From Toxoplasma gondii ME49 (Eukaryota; Apicomplexa; Conoidasida; Eucoccidiorida; Sarcocystidae): a stretch of 64,000 nucleotides of DNA. The first letter of the stretch is position 1. The number at the start of each line of letters is the position of its first letter. The notes below the pieces were generated by a model. The model was not told the origin of the DNA, searched no databases, and saw nothing but the letters and a program-made list of their open reading frames with translations. This document shows, piece by piece, positions 1-11,769 of this stretch. The stretch is from contig NC_031469.1 of the NCBI RefSeq assembly GCF_000006565.2, positions 124,001-188,000 of the forward strand, in the 5' to 3' direction. The position numbers and the translations under genes were made by a program.

Positions 1-813
1 GTCTCCTCCGTCTCCTTTGCTTCCTCCTCCGCTTTCTCTGTCTCCTTTGCTTCCTTTTCTGTCTCCTCCGTCTCCTTTGCTGCCTCCCCCTCGCCGCATT
101 CGAGTTCGCCTGTTCTCTCTTTTTGTGTTTCTTCGTCTTGTCGATCGCTGTCGACTTTCCTGTCTGTCTCGGCCGCGTCTTCTCTCACTTCTTCCTGTCC
201 TGCGCTCTGGAAATCTTCCTCGCCCGCTTCGCCTGCCTTCTTCTGTTCCTTCTCTTTTTCTCCCTCGTTCACTCTTCCCTCCTCTCCATCGCAGCCAGCT
301 CTTGACGGCCCTTCTCGTCCTTCTTTCTCAGCTGTATCCTCTGTCTCGCCTCTCTCCTCTGTCTCGTCTGCCTCCTGTCGTTTATCTTCGCTGCACTCCT
401 CTCCTTGCTGAAGGCCTCGGTCTCCTTCCTGCTCGGCGTCCTCTCCCTCCTCTACCTCGACTTCCACCACATCCACAGTCTGTCCCCTCTTCTTCCTGTC
501 ACCGTCCGCCTGTTCTTTCTCTTCCTTCTCACCTTCTGTATGTTCCTCTCCTATACGCCCAATCTGCTCCGCTTTCTCTCCTCTCTCCTCCTCTTCCCTC
601 CCTTCCCTCTCTCCCTCATCTTCTCCCTCCTCCCTCCCTTCCTTCTCTTCCTTCTCTTCTTCCTCTTCCTTCTCTTCTTCCTCTTCCTTCTCTTCTTCCT
701 CTTCCTTCTCTTCTTCCTCTTCCTTCTCATCTTCCTCTTCCTTCTCTTCCTCTTCTCTCTCTTCTTCTTGAGGCTCCTTCTTTCTCTTTTTTCGTTCTCG
801 TTCTCTGCGGCAG
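1..813. other. Pyrimidine-rich non-coding stretch, probably intron
   Basis: The plus strand here is almost entirely C and T. Two overlapping frames stay open, but they translate only to Leu/Pro/Ser and Leu/Phe strings, as any C/T tract would, and neither has an ATG in a sensible context. A polypyrimidine run followed by CAG at 811-813 makes this look like the intron upstream of the exon starting at 814. No independent gene is visible. Confidence 0.5.
650..748. repeat. 18-bp pyrimidine tandem repeat
   Basis: About five imperfect copies of an 18-bp unit made of CTTCCT and CTTCTC steps lie inside the larger C/T-rich tract. The period is visible from repeated TTCTTCCTCTTCC blocks. It is probably intronic. 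Confidence 0.8.
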
Positions 814-1752
814 GTGTCTTCCTCTTCCTCGTTTTCTCCGTTCGCGTCGGGCGCCATACAGACCAAGCTGATGATGTCTTTCAACTCGAGGACGGCGAAG
901 GGTCGCGTGCGTCCGGTGTCTCTGTGCTCTTCTTCAGGTCTGTCTTCTCGGTTCGCTTTTCCCTCTCGCCTCTCCAGTCTGAACTCTTCTTCTCTCTGGA
1001 GGCCGCCACCTCGGCCGCTGTCCAGCTCTCTCCGACCCGCAGCAGATCCCTCTCTCCTCTCGCGTCCGCAGTCCCCCCGTCCAGTCTCTGTCGTCTCCGC
1101 ATGCGCCTCGCGGCCGCCTTCCTGTCGTCTCCCCTGCTCACTTGACGAAGGCAGACAGCCCACCTGTCCGTCCAGCAGTGGACACAAACTCATCAATTCC
1201 CTCATCGAGTTCAGCATGCACTGCAGACGCCGTGCGTCTTCTCGCTCCTTCTTCGCCTTCTCGCGCCTCTCCGACACCGAGGTCGACGCGCTTGCCGCCT
1301 TCCGAGGCCTTCCCTCATCCTCTCGCTCCTTCCCAGCTTCACTCCTCGCCGGTCCTGCGGCTTCGCGTCCGCCGCAGCAGTCTTCTTCCTCCGAGTCGGA
1401 GGAGAGCATCTCGGCGCCCGGCCATCGAACGTTGGCAGCGAAGTCGAGGCTAACGCAGACCTCGTTCGAGGATCCGAGAGAAGCGCTTTTCGGCGCGCAT
1501 GCGTTGCCCGCGTTCTTCTCGAGAAACGAGAAGTACGCACTGTCTCCCTCCAGAGCCCCCTGGCCTCTGTCCCCCGGCGTCTCGACGCCTGCGACGGAGG
1601 ACCTGGCGAACGCGTCGCCTTTCTTGTCGAAAAAGTCGGAAAAGACGTCGTCTTCTCTTCCAGGAGACTCCAGCTGCGAGAGAAGGTGCAGACACGAAAG
1701 AGGGAAAAGACCATTGTCGGAGAGAGAAGAAGACGCGCGATTCAGACTCTGA
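814..1752 (+). CDS. 3' terminal exon of an unrecognised gene (partial)
   Basis: A 312-codon open frame follows a strong acceptor (pyrimidine run plus CAG at 811-813) and ends in TGA at 1750-1752. The product is Ser/Arg/Ala-rich with short acidic patches such as SSSSESEESIS and a basic end, the composition typical of coccidian proteins. I see no known domain. The rest of the gene would lie left of the window, so the N-terminus and phase are unknown. It converges on the CW-domain gene, whose stop lies at 2540. Two shorter minus-strand frames overlap it (1211-1714 and 1450-1695); they are Arg-rich and look like shadows. The call rests on frame length, composition and the acceptor. Confidence 0.45.
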   Translation: MSSSSSFSPFASGAIQTKLMMSFNSRTAKGRVRPVSLCSSSGLSSRFAFPSRLSSLNSSSLWRPPPRPLSSSLRPAADPSLLSRPQSPRPVSVVSACASRPPSCRLPCSLDEGRQPTCPSSSGHKLINSLIEFSMHCRRRASSRSFFAFSRLSDTEVDALAAFRGLPSSSRSFPASLLAGPAASRPPQQSSSSESEESISAPGHRTLAAKSRLTQTSFEDPREALFGAHALPAFFSRNEKYALSPSRAPWPLSPGVSTPATEDLANASPFLSKKSEKTSSSLPGDSSCERRCRHERGKRPLSEREEDARFRL

Positions 1753-2539
1753 GACGCCGCAGCACCCGCCGGAGGAGAAGACGCCTTCGACGACCGCAAA
1801 CCCTCTCGAGAAGCAGAGAACGAGTGCTCGCGAGAAAAAGAACCAACATCGCCAGACTCTCCCCGGTGTCTGCGGCCTGGCGCCGCAGTCGCAGAAGAGA
1901 ATCCAGACACGAAAGAAAAATCCAGAGATGCCTCCGGACGCGACGGAGTCTCATAACGATACGCCTCCAACAGACGAAGCTGCAACGTTTGAAACGGCAA
2001 CTCGCACGCCAAGCAACTCGCCACTGTTCCTGAAAAAAAAGGATAAAAAAAAAAGAAATCAAAAGTCAACCAGCAACGGAAAAGAAACCTCGGGAAAAAA
2101 CAGAACATTCCAGGACCAAAAAGTTAAAAGAGTGAACGAAACACAACAATCAACCTTTGACAGCAAGTCATGTACGTATAAGTGAAGATAGATAGATATA
2201 GATAAATATAGGTGGAAGTATGAACGTATCCGAAATGGCGGCGCTTAAAGAAAAAGCAGGTCGCGAAACTTGAATGTGCAGCTGCATGCATAGAAGGAAG
2301 TATACAGATTTTTCAGGAGTGCCAGATAAAAGGGCCGCTGCTGCCTGCAAATGCGCGAGATATAGCCACAGTGAGCAGAAGAGAAATGTGCTCTCAGAAG
2401 ATTCAGTCCGTACCGTCTGCGGCGTAGAGCAACAGTCGGTCCGCGAGAGGATGGCCTGACTCTCTCGCGGCAGGAGGAATACGCAGAACGGTTACGGCCT
2501 GAAAAGAAACACAGAGGCACAAGAGAGGACTCTAGCGAA
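1753..2539. other. Convergent 3' intergenic region
   Basis: This lies between the stop codons of two converging genes. It is A-rich on the plus strand, with homopolymer A runs near 2032-2100 and a short AGATAGATATAG stretch near 2186-2212. It probably holds both 3' UTRs. A minus-strand frame at 2245-2520 could extend the CW gene if a different last acceptor were used, but I prefer the stop at 2540. Confidence 0.4.
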
Positions 2540-4913
2540 TCACACTCCAGGCGAAAAGGAGACCATCGACCACAGGTCTGCGACGAGGAAACGTCGAGGC
2601 GCGAAGAAGGCGCTCTGCAACATGTCCCCGACCCCTATGCAGGAGGCGAGAAGCGAGAATGCGTCGAAAATCGAGAAGAACATCCGAGAAAAACACAAAC
2701 TTACAGCTCCATCGGCGAAGGCGTCTGAGGCAGGCGCGCCGCCGAGTTGAGAAAAAGGAGAAGCGGCTACCGCGCCGAAATTCATCCAGGACGAGAAAGC
2801 AGCTAAATCGTGGCTTGAGCCTGAAGTTACGAAAGAAGAAGACAGGACACAAGAACGGATTTCGTTAGAAGAAACGCAGCTGCAAGAGTCCCGACGCGCT
2901 CAGCAGTGGCAGCAAAGCTCGCGGCGCTTCCGCCACACAGAGACGGCAAAAAGGAGAAAGAGAGTGACGTTTCGTGGATCTTTGAGCACAAAATTTACAC
3001 ACCGAACGCACAAAAAAAATGTCTCCCTGTAATAGGAAAAACGCAAAGAAGAGGAAGCGCCAGACAACGACAGAACAAGTCGTGTATATATATCGCTGCA
3101 GCAACGTATCACATCACCTAGACAAATGCATGTAAAAAAAGTGCAGACTTTGGGGATATCGCAATACACACCCCAAAGTGTACCTTGTCTCTGGAGGTTG
3201 TGAGAGTTTCCCAGAGACTTTGTGTCCCAGGTGTCATCTCTGAATTTCATCGCTTCTCCGTCTTCTTCCTTCTCTCTCCGACCGCGGCCGTCGCCCCGGG
3301 TCCTCCGGCCTCGCCCCCCTGGGCCTGGAGGAGGCGCGAACTTCTCGCCGAGGCCTGAGAGGTCCCTGGCCCGGTCGAGCGCGAAAGCAGACGACGCTCC
3401 GGCGCCTGGACCTCCTGCGGGGACCTGGATCCCGACGCCGAGGAACTTCTTCGGAGAAGAGAGAGCACCGCCGCCAGTTAAAACTCTCTCGAACGGCCTT
3501 CGTCCGTCGCCGTCTCTTTCTCCTCTTAGCGGTCTCAGAGCCTCTGTCGTCCCGCCGCGCGTCCCCACGGCCAGGTCTCCCTGCGTCCCCGACATCGGCT
3601 TGGCCGTCTGTACGAGTTTCGCGAGAGTCTCCTCCGACAGCGACGTCTTTCGGTTCCTCTCCTGGAGAGCTGGACCGCCCTCGCACCCTCCCGAAGGCGC
3701 CGAGTCTGCAGGCAGCGCCCCCTGACCGGAGTGAGGCACAGTGTCGCGGTAGTCTTCCTCCGGCGCGTCGCAGGAGTCGTGGAACGGATCCCAGAAAGTC
3801 ATGGCGCACAGCCAAGTCTCAGGCAGACGGTCCGGATCGACACTCGCTGGCAGACGGCGCCATTTCTTACAGGCTTCACACTGAAAAAACAGAAACGCAG
3901 GGGGAGCAGAAGGAGGGCGTCTAGCAACTGGCCGCGGAAAAAGAAGCGAAAGAAGAGAAAGTGGAAGACAAGAAAGAGCAAGAACACGACAAAGGCATAG
4001 AGCCTTTTCTTCACGCAGATCAAGCGAAGGAAGAAGAAGCAGAAACAGAAGAAGGAAAGACCAGCGCGGGGGGAGGGGGGGAGCTCTGAGTCTACACAGA
4101 GATGGGCAAAGGGAAAGAAAGTCTTCATAAAGAATCTGAACCATTTTCGCCCGTTTCTTCACGCTAAGAACTCAGTGAAACAAGGTGCAGAAGGCAAAGT
4201 GGGTGCTTCGGCTTGTTGACGTGTGTACAGACACCTGGAGATTGCACAGGAAGCGATACCGGAACGTAGAGGAACCTCCACAAATGCGCAGAACCCCTTT
4301 GTCACTTCCGGCTCCGTTTGGCCGGAGAAGAGGCCTCTTCACATGGGTGCATGCTGAAATGGTGGACTTGCCCCGAAGTTCTGAACTCCGTGCTCATTTT
4401 ACCTGTACCCAGTTGTCGACTGCTGCACTCGTCGCCTCTGCGATGCCCTTCGTCTCTGCTTCTGCATGCTTAGGCATCTCGAGTTCCGTCGCCTCCCTCG
4501 GTGCCTCGCTCGGAAGCAAATGCGGAGTGAGCTGCGTCTTCACAGGCAGGGGCCCTTGGGTCCTGGCGAGAGCCGCTCCGCGCCCGCCTCCAGTCGGCGC
4601 CGCTCCAGTCGTCCAGTTCTCTCCGCAGGTCGAAGCTGGAGAGAAGAAATCGAAAGACGAAACGTCACAAAGACGCAAAGGGTCGTGGATCGAAAGTCAC
4701 CCACGGCCGCAACGTCACACGCAAAGACCAAAGTCAACATATGCATGCGTACATTCGTGTAACTACACTGGAGTCCATGTACGTCGGTGCGTAGATCATG
4801 TTCGAGGAAACGGGTCTTCTCCGTATATCGTGGCAACATGTATGAGAATATAAAATACTTGAATATATGCGGATGAGGATGCACGTATAGACATACAAAC
4901 ATGCATGCATATG

Positions 4914-4951
<38 letters not shown>

Positions 4952-7162
4952 ATATACAGGGACTAAAGTATGTGAACGTGTCACATTTTTGTATTCTCGT
5001 GTGCATGGGACTGTGTATGTGTATGTGTGTGTCTTTGTATCTGTGTAGGATATGCCCATGTAAAGCGTTGATGAAAGACGAGAAGCTCTGCAAAGTGCGT
5101 CTCGAGAGATCCAAGTCTCCCGTGAGCTTCGTTCGGCTTCAACCCTGTCGAGGACCGAAGAAGGACCTTTCCTTCTTCCTGGAAGGCTCACATCCGAGAG
5201 ATAGGGCCGCGGAGTTGGAGAGAGCTTCGTCTCCCCTGGAGACCGGGCCGACGGCCTTGTTTTCGCTGTCCTCTCCAGGGGCGGCTGCGTTTCTCAGCGG
5301 AGCTGCGAAAGTCGAAGCGAGAAGGGCAGAGAGGTCGGAGCCTCTGGCCCAGGGCGCCCCCTGAGCTTTCTGCGGCAGCGTCGAGAGCAGCTGCGCCAAG
5401 TTCTCCCGGTCGATCCAGCCACCCGCAGCCAGCGACTGCACCAGCGCATGCGCCGTCTCCTCGACACGGGAAGACGCGGTGTGACCAGTCTGCAGGGTCT
5501 CCAGTGGGGGAACGACTGGCGATGAAGCCCGGCCGACCGCGGCAGGCTCCGAAGAGGTCTGTGCATGCGCATTCGGCGTCACACTCGGGTGTGCTCCCGA
5601 TCCAGAGGCGGAGAGAGAAGGCGAAGACACTGCAGGGAAGCTCGAGGTCGAGGCAGGCTGTCCAGTCGCGCCCCCCGACGCCGCTGTCGAGCCTCCGGGT
5701 CCGCGGAGGCCTGACGAAAGCACCGCAGCTGCAAAGAGGAAGCAGACAGCAGGAAGAAGGCGCTCTGCAGAAAGGTGAGGAGGGTGTCCACTGAAACGCC
5801 CAGAGACGAACGATCGGTTCACCAGATTGAAACGCAGAAAAAGACTGGGACGTCCAGAGGCAGAAACAGAACCTCCGACAACCGCGTCGAGCCTGCCCTC
5901 GAACCTCTTTGCGAGAAGACGAGGACGATAACGGTGTCTCTCTGGGGCAACTTCTTCCAGCTTCTCGACTGCCAGTCGTCAGGACCCGACCGCCCATGAA
6001 GAGGCTTGCTGCTTCCTCAAAGCGAGAAAACTCAACCGGGAAAGACGTCCACACACCCGCAGATCTACGAAAGTGAGTAGATGCATCCCTGCACCTACAC
6101 AGAGATGCGCAATCTTGCATCCTCGTACTTTCTCTGGAAATGCTTCCAAAGAGAATGCGGCGGCTGGCGCGCGCGTCTCCTTTTCTCTCGAACAAGACAC
6201 GTGAGAAACGAACAGTGACGCAAGATATCGACCCTGGCTCTCCGAAACCAAGACGCGCCTCCCTTTTTTCCTGCTCAGCATTTGGTGGTGACATCCCCTG
6301 TATGTGTGAACAAAGAGCGTTTACCTCTGCCAGAGTGTCCAGGAGCCCAGAGTCCAGCTGCGTCTTCGTGAGGCAGGGCGACTCCGCGTTCAGCGGGAGT
6401 CTCTGCGCGACCGCCTGCTTCGACTGCGTCCTCACACTTTCTTTTCTTGCCTCTTTGGGTGGCAGAGGGGTAACAGCGTTTTTTCCCCGTCGAGAGGCCT
6501 TCTAGAGAGGAGGCAGTTTGCGACAGGCGGCTCGGGGAAGAGTCGCGCGCGAGTGCGTCTTCTTCCTCTGCGTCGAGCTGGAAGTTCGTTTCTTGTGCGC
6601 GCAGCAGCGTCTGGAACGCGCCTTGGCGGGGCGCGAAGCCGACAGGTTCTTCGTCTTCTTGGAGTCCGAGTGCAGCGAAGGCGTCGCTGTTCAGCGCGTT
6701 CTGACGTCGGCCAACTCTGGCGCACTTCTCCCCTCGGCTCCCGCCGCCGCGCGGAGCGGCAGACGCGCCACGGCGACTCCACCCTGCTGCGGCTGCCGCA
6801 GCGCCGAGCGCCTTCTCCTCAGAAAACGCGGGAGAAACGAACGACCCAGTGGTGCCGAGTGCGTCTGAGCACGCGTCGAGCACAGGCGGGTGGCCGAGAG
6901 CTTCGAGGGGGAACGCGGACTCACTCGCAGGAGTCGGCAGCTGAGAGGAAGGCAAGCCATCGATGCTCGAGTCGCAAGTGTCTTCTTCCTCTGGTGCAGC
7001 GCAAGACGCGCGGGCCTGATCCCAACGATTCTTGTTGCACTGCCATCGCGGATTCGCCATCAACGCCGCGTACTCGGTGTCTGTACACCCCGGCAAGCGC
7101 CGCCACTTGTCGCACTTGTCGCACTGCACCCAGCGATCGTGTTTTTCGGCTCCAGACACCAT
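2540..7162 (-). CDS. Protein with two CW-type zinc fingers
   Basis: Model of six exons: 6325-7162, 5192-5728, 4403-4635, 3184-3880, 2705-2820 and 2540-2614. All joins keep phase, the total is 2496 nt (831 residues), and ATG is at 7160-7162. CW domain 1 is at about residues 10-60 (WVQCDKCDKWRRLP, then a Trp-x-Cys step and SCAAPEE). CW domain 2, at about residues 533-580, is split by an intron: exon 3 ends on DNWVQ and exon 4 opens with CEACKKWRRLP, later SCDAPEED. The zinc cysteines and cage tryptophans are present in both. CW domains bind methylated histone H3 Lys4, so a nuclear chromatin role is likely. The rest is Ser/Ala/Gly-rich, apparently disordered, with basic stretches such as GKKRKCEDA. 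Exon 6 is least certain: an alternative acceptor at about 2632 would give a different tail ending at 2245. No methyltransferase or ATPase domain is seen. Confidence 0.82.
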
Positions 7163-10100
7163 CTTGAACGAAAAAAAGGAGGAGCAGCGAGGCCAAGACG
7201 CAGACCGTTTGGTAGACAGTCTCGGAACGGTCCAGCGCGCACTGCCATGGATGGCGGGACCGAAGGGGGAAGAAGAGGCGAAACAGAAAGAGGGGGAAAG
7301 AGCGAGGGCACACGAAAGGCAAACCAGAAAAAACTAGAAAACAATCACGAGTCCCTCCGCGGCGCCGGAAAACGGCAGGCGACTGCTCTGGAGATCAGGA
7401 AAACGAAGATGACTCGCAGCCGCAGTTTGCTCAGACTCGGGAGGGCAGGTGTGAGATACTTTTCGCAAATTGGGTTGCTTGACAGGGTGTGAAACAGGTT
7501 CCACTTCAGAGCATTCTCTCAGAGTGTCCCCCAGCAATTCTCAACAAAGTCTGTCGCTCGTTGTCGGCTTTCTGAGATTCCACGGAAGTCAAATATCACA
7601 GCCGACTGCGATGAGGATGGCGGCAAACCGGGGGTTCGGCGCCCCAGGAAATGAGACAGCCTGTCGAACGCGAGAGAAGAACCTCGATGACATGGATTTT
7701 TCACGGTGCAAACCAACGAGACCCAAGAGTTGAAAGACGCGGCCGGACAAGCGTTTGTTGTGCGTAAATCGCGAAGAAACTCCGCCTAGACAAGGTGGCG
7801 TTTTCCGTTTCCGGCACGAAGTCCGCAGCGGACCGGAAAGCACACATTTTCGCCGGAGAATACGTAAAGTTTACGGGAGACGGACGGGAAAGGGACTGGA
7901 GGAAGGAGAGCAGCTAGAGAACAACAACTCCGAAGCGGAAAGACCCGCATGCGAAAAAAACTGTTTTCCAGGAAGCTCAAACTGGCTCTCGGCCTTGCCC
8001 CGAGATCCACGCTCCCGGGAGCTGCTGCAGTCTCGGGCGAACAGACAGACGAGAAAGGCGCCGTGTACAGTGACGAAGAAAGAGAACTTTGCCGCAGCAC
8101 CTTTCTCTTTTCGAAGAAAGATGCGTCTTGTCCAGAAAAGCGGCTGGAAGGCGGTCGCAAGCGGGCAGAAACTCACCCATTACACAAACCCCACGGGAGT
8201 TGCAGGGTCTCAGAAGCAGCTGTTACGGCTGCCACGGTTTTGCCGCTGCATGCGTCGGCGGAAATCCGCAAGTTTTAAATGGAGCCACCGATATTTACTT
8301 CGTCTCTCAGACACAAAAGGAAAAAACTCTTCTGGAAAGTGTGACCCGTTCTCTCGAACAAAATAACGGGTCCCGAAACCTAGAGAGACTGAGCTTTTGT
8401 GCTCAGAATTATCCATCGGCCACGGCGACAGCAAGCTCAAATGCCGCAAGAGTACAGTGTTTTCACGACTCATACGCGATAGTAAATGGTTTCACCGTTC
8501 GTGATTGTGACTACATTCAGAAGGCACCGTTTTAGAGAGCTCATTTGACAGAAAGAAGGGGATGTAGCGTGCCCGTATACAATATCAGGTGTCCCGTGGG
8601 GGTTTCCCATGTCGAGAGACGACAACTGGAGGCCTGCTGCGATATAGTGAGGGTCTCTATAATTGACGCTGATGCAATCAACCGTGCAATAATGAGCCCG
8701 GAAATTTACACAGGTGTACCGCCTTCTGCGGCTGACAAGGAGCGAGTGTGAGGGTTGACGAGACAAACGAGCTGTCAAGGTGGTAGTCTCGGAGTAACGC
8801 GGTAGAAAGTCTCCTATGGTATCTGATAATTCCCCACCGGAAGAAAAACACGTCTTCCTAATTCATTGTAAGGGTGGATTGTTTCACTATCTAGATGTTG
8901 CAACGGAGTGCGACACTCAAATAGGTTGAAAACTGTTAAAATAGGGATATGCTAGCAGCTGTGGACCGTACCACGTCTCGTACTGAACACAAACACCCTC
9001 TGTAACGAGGTGTGAACGATTTTGAGGCAAGCTCGACATAAAATCTCATGATCATTTTGGTTTCGATGCCACTGCACCAGTCAGAGCGCCAAAATGACTT
9101 TGGAATGGTCTACTGACTCTACTCTCTGCTATACGTTTCAGTCACGTTACTGCCAGTGCTATCTTCAGATTCTTCAGTCAGGGTACGTGTAGTCTTCCAG
9201 GGACGTACCAGCAAACGATCACTGTAAAACTCTGGGTAAGGAACAATTCGTGTTCGCCACGTAGCTGAGACATCGGTCATTTGACATTTGCTTCTGGAAG
9301 ACTTTCGGATACCAAGATGTTTTGTTGGAAAATGCGAAAGCGTCATTTCCTCCACCGCATGCATGTGAACTCAGTGGAAGCAACTGACGAGTAGATGATT
9401 CACACAGAGAAACGGTAGAGATTCTTCGTGTTTTATAAGGGTGGCTATAACGTCGGATGTCGGGTGACGGAGGAACCCCTTTTCCGCCCTGCTGAATTTG
9501 ACAAATTACCTGTTCCTACTCCATGGGAATCATTCTCGCGAGTGACAGAAAAACTTTCATTAGTGACTCAACAAATTCTTCCTCGCGTGAGAATCCCATC
9601 TCCTGCCTTTGCCTGATGAAGAGTAGAAATGGAGCAGTGGAACTGCCAGTAAGCATCTGCGTCTCGACGCAGCAAGTCGAAAAAAAGGGACCAGCAGAAC
9701 GCAGGGAGGCCAGCGTCCCTCTGCACAGGTCGAGCCTCTTTCTCGCTCAGAGTGCTGGGGCTACGAGTCTTCCCAGAGTTTTCTCTAATTTCAAAAAGTG
9801 GAAATCTCGCGTCAATGGAACTTGCCAGCAGAGACAGGCGTCTTTGGCAAGGGGGATTGAATTCGTTCTTTTCTGGAGGCCCTTTCTACCTAGGAGTACC
9901 AGGAAACTAGGTTGAAGGAGTAGCATGTCACAGCGTCGGTGGTTTGGGGACTGCGTGCGTCATTTTCCGTCTGCATCCTCAACAGCAGAGTTCGACTTCA
10001 GTCTACTCCTCTGTACTCGCAAACGGAAGGGACTGCTGGCAAATGGATTTCTTCATCCATCCAAATGATCTGCTCGGGTAATCCCCTTCACAAAGGGCAA

Positions 10101-11769
10101 AACACCATGCACACGGGCGAACGCCCGTCGCACGAACCACACCAGTCTGGGACATCCTTGTACTCAAGAATATCCATTTTCCCCATGTTTTCAAAGCAAA
10201 GGTCTCATTTGTCTCATTCGTGTGAGTCGCAGCGATCAAAGGGTCTTCGCGATGGAGTACAAGACACCATAGAGAGGACTGAAGCTGGTACCTCCACTGT
10301 AGGACCACGCTAGATGCCGGTGTATCCTTATACTCAAGACGATCCTCTCATTTAAGATGTATTTTTTTCTCGCAGATTCGGTCTAGTGTCACGTTTCACT
10401 AACAAACGTAGTTCTACTTTTTGTCGAGACATTGTGGATAAGGATACACGTTACATTCGATCTCCAACTTTGTGTTTAACGCCGTTAGGCATTTCGGTGG
10501 TCTCAGGTCAGATTATGTTGAAACTTCGTCCTCCGTTGCATTAGCATGACGTGGGGGCTCCACTTGTGCCATGCCTACCCTGCGAAAACAACCCACTGGA
10601 GTGTCTTTGTGAAGCGAAACTCTGTAGCCTTTCGATTCGTCTACCCAATCCTGCTCCAGTGTGCAAGAAAGACACGCGCAACTGGCATGTGCTGGAGAAG
10701 TAAATGAAACTGGCTTTCGCCGGCAACAGGAGGCAGATACTCTGACGATTACACACTTCCTAAAACACGAGCGACTTTCACGGGTTTTCTGGCGGAACAG
10801 GCTCACCTGAAGAATCCACGTTCCTCTCCTGTCATTTTCAACAGCAGTCTGGGACTCAGAGAGAGCGCGACGGACAGTCACTCGAAAAGTGTTGTCACTA
10901 TGGTTATACTGAGGGTCCTTGAAGCGATGCTAACGCAGAACTTCCGCCGTTCTGTGCTGTGAAGGGGACCTTTCTCGGGGACGAAAGCACGCATGTATCT
11001 ACGCGTGGTGGCGATGCTGACGACCCCGGAAGGCTGCTTCTGAAACTTCCGGATGAAAACTCATGCGTTGTTTCCGGCCTAGATCTAAACGCACAACCAG
11101 ATGTCAATCGCTGTTTGGGATGTCCAGACTCGCTACCCTGACGCCGTGGCGGTCTCCTCTCCTCAGAACACAACGGAGAACGTGATTTGTCGTTTGAAGA
11201 CACGCCAACAGTCGTTCTGCATTGCTTCAACGAGAGTCACGCGGTGTTTTTCCACGTGCACACGTGGCAGCAGGGAAAAAAGTTTGCTGTGATGCTTTTG
11301 TTTTCTTGCAGGAACGCCACCTCATCTTGTTCACTATACGCCGGCACGCAAGTTCGGCTTTGCAGAAAGCCCTCGATCATCCCGTCGCAAAGGTCCAACT
11401 CCAGACACGGTGTGGCAATTCGAACCCAGGAAAGAAGACTGACTTCGTCATTCTTTCCGCGTGCAAACGGGCCTGACTACATTCATGCTCGCTTGATTTG
11501 CCCTGCTAGAAAAGAAGCGGTTTCTGCTGCCGACGGCGATGTGCTCTTTGGTGGCGGCACTGCACCAGTCAGCGGGTCCCGTTCCTGTCTCTGCGCTTTT
11601 CCCTCCCCCCCCTCCCCCCCAGGAGGCACATGGGAGGTTCGCGACGGAGGAGAGTCGAAGAGAAAGGGGTCGTTTTGGGCCTGACACTTTTCGTCACCTT
11701 CCCGAGATCTTTTTCTGAAACGAGTTGTGTTTGCGATCTTTTTGGTGACGGCTCTAGACGACCTTGAAA
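7163..11769. other. Divergent intergenic region with small open frames
   Basis: This 4.6-kb spacer separates the divergent CW and cyclophilin genes and should contain both promoters and 5' UTRs. Short frames with protein-like composition occur at 8271-8535 and 8545-8751 (plus), 9428-9616 (plus), 9119-9364 and 10003-10308 (minus), and 10513-10881 (minus, Cys-rich). None has a recognisable domain or signal peptide, and I could not join them into a phased model. Near 11606-11622 there is a C-rich run. I call no gene here, but a lineage-specific multi-exon gene cannot be excluded. Confidence 0.35.

Noticed and set aside
17..871. 284-codon Leu/Pro/Ser frame
   Set aside because: It begins at TTG and its composition is dictated by a C/T-only tract; an 18-bp repeat supplies most of it.
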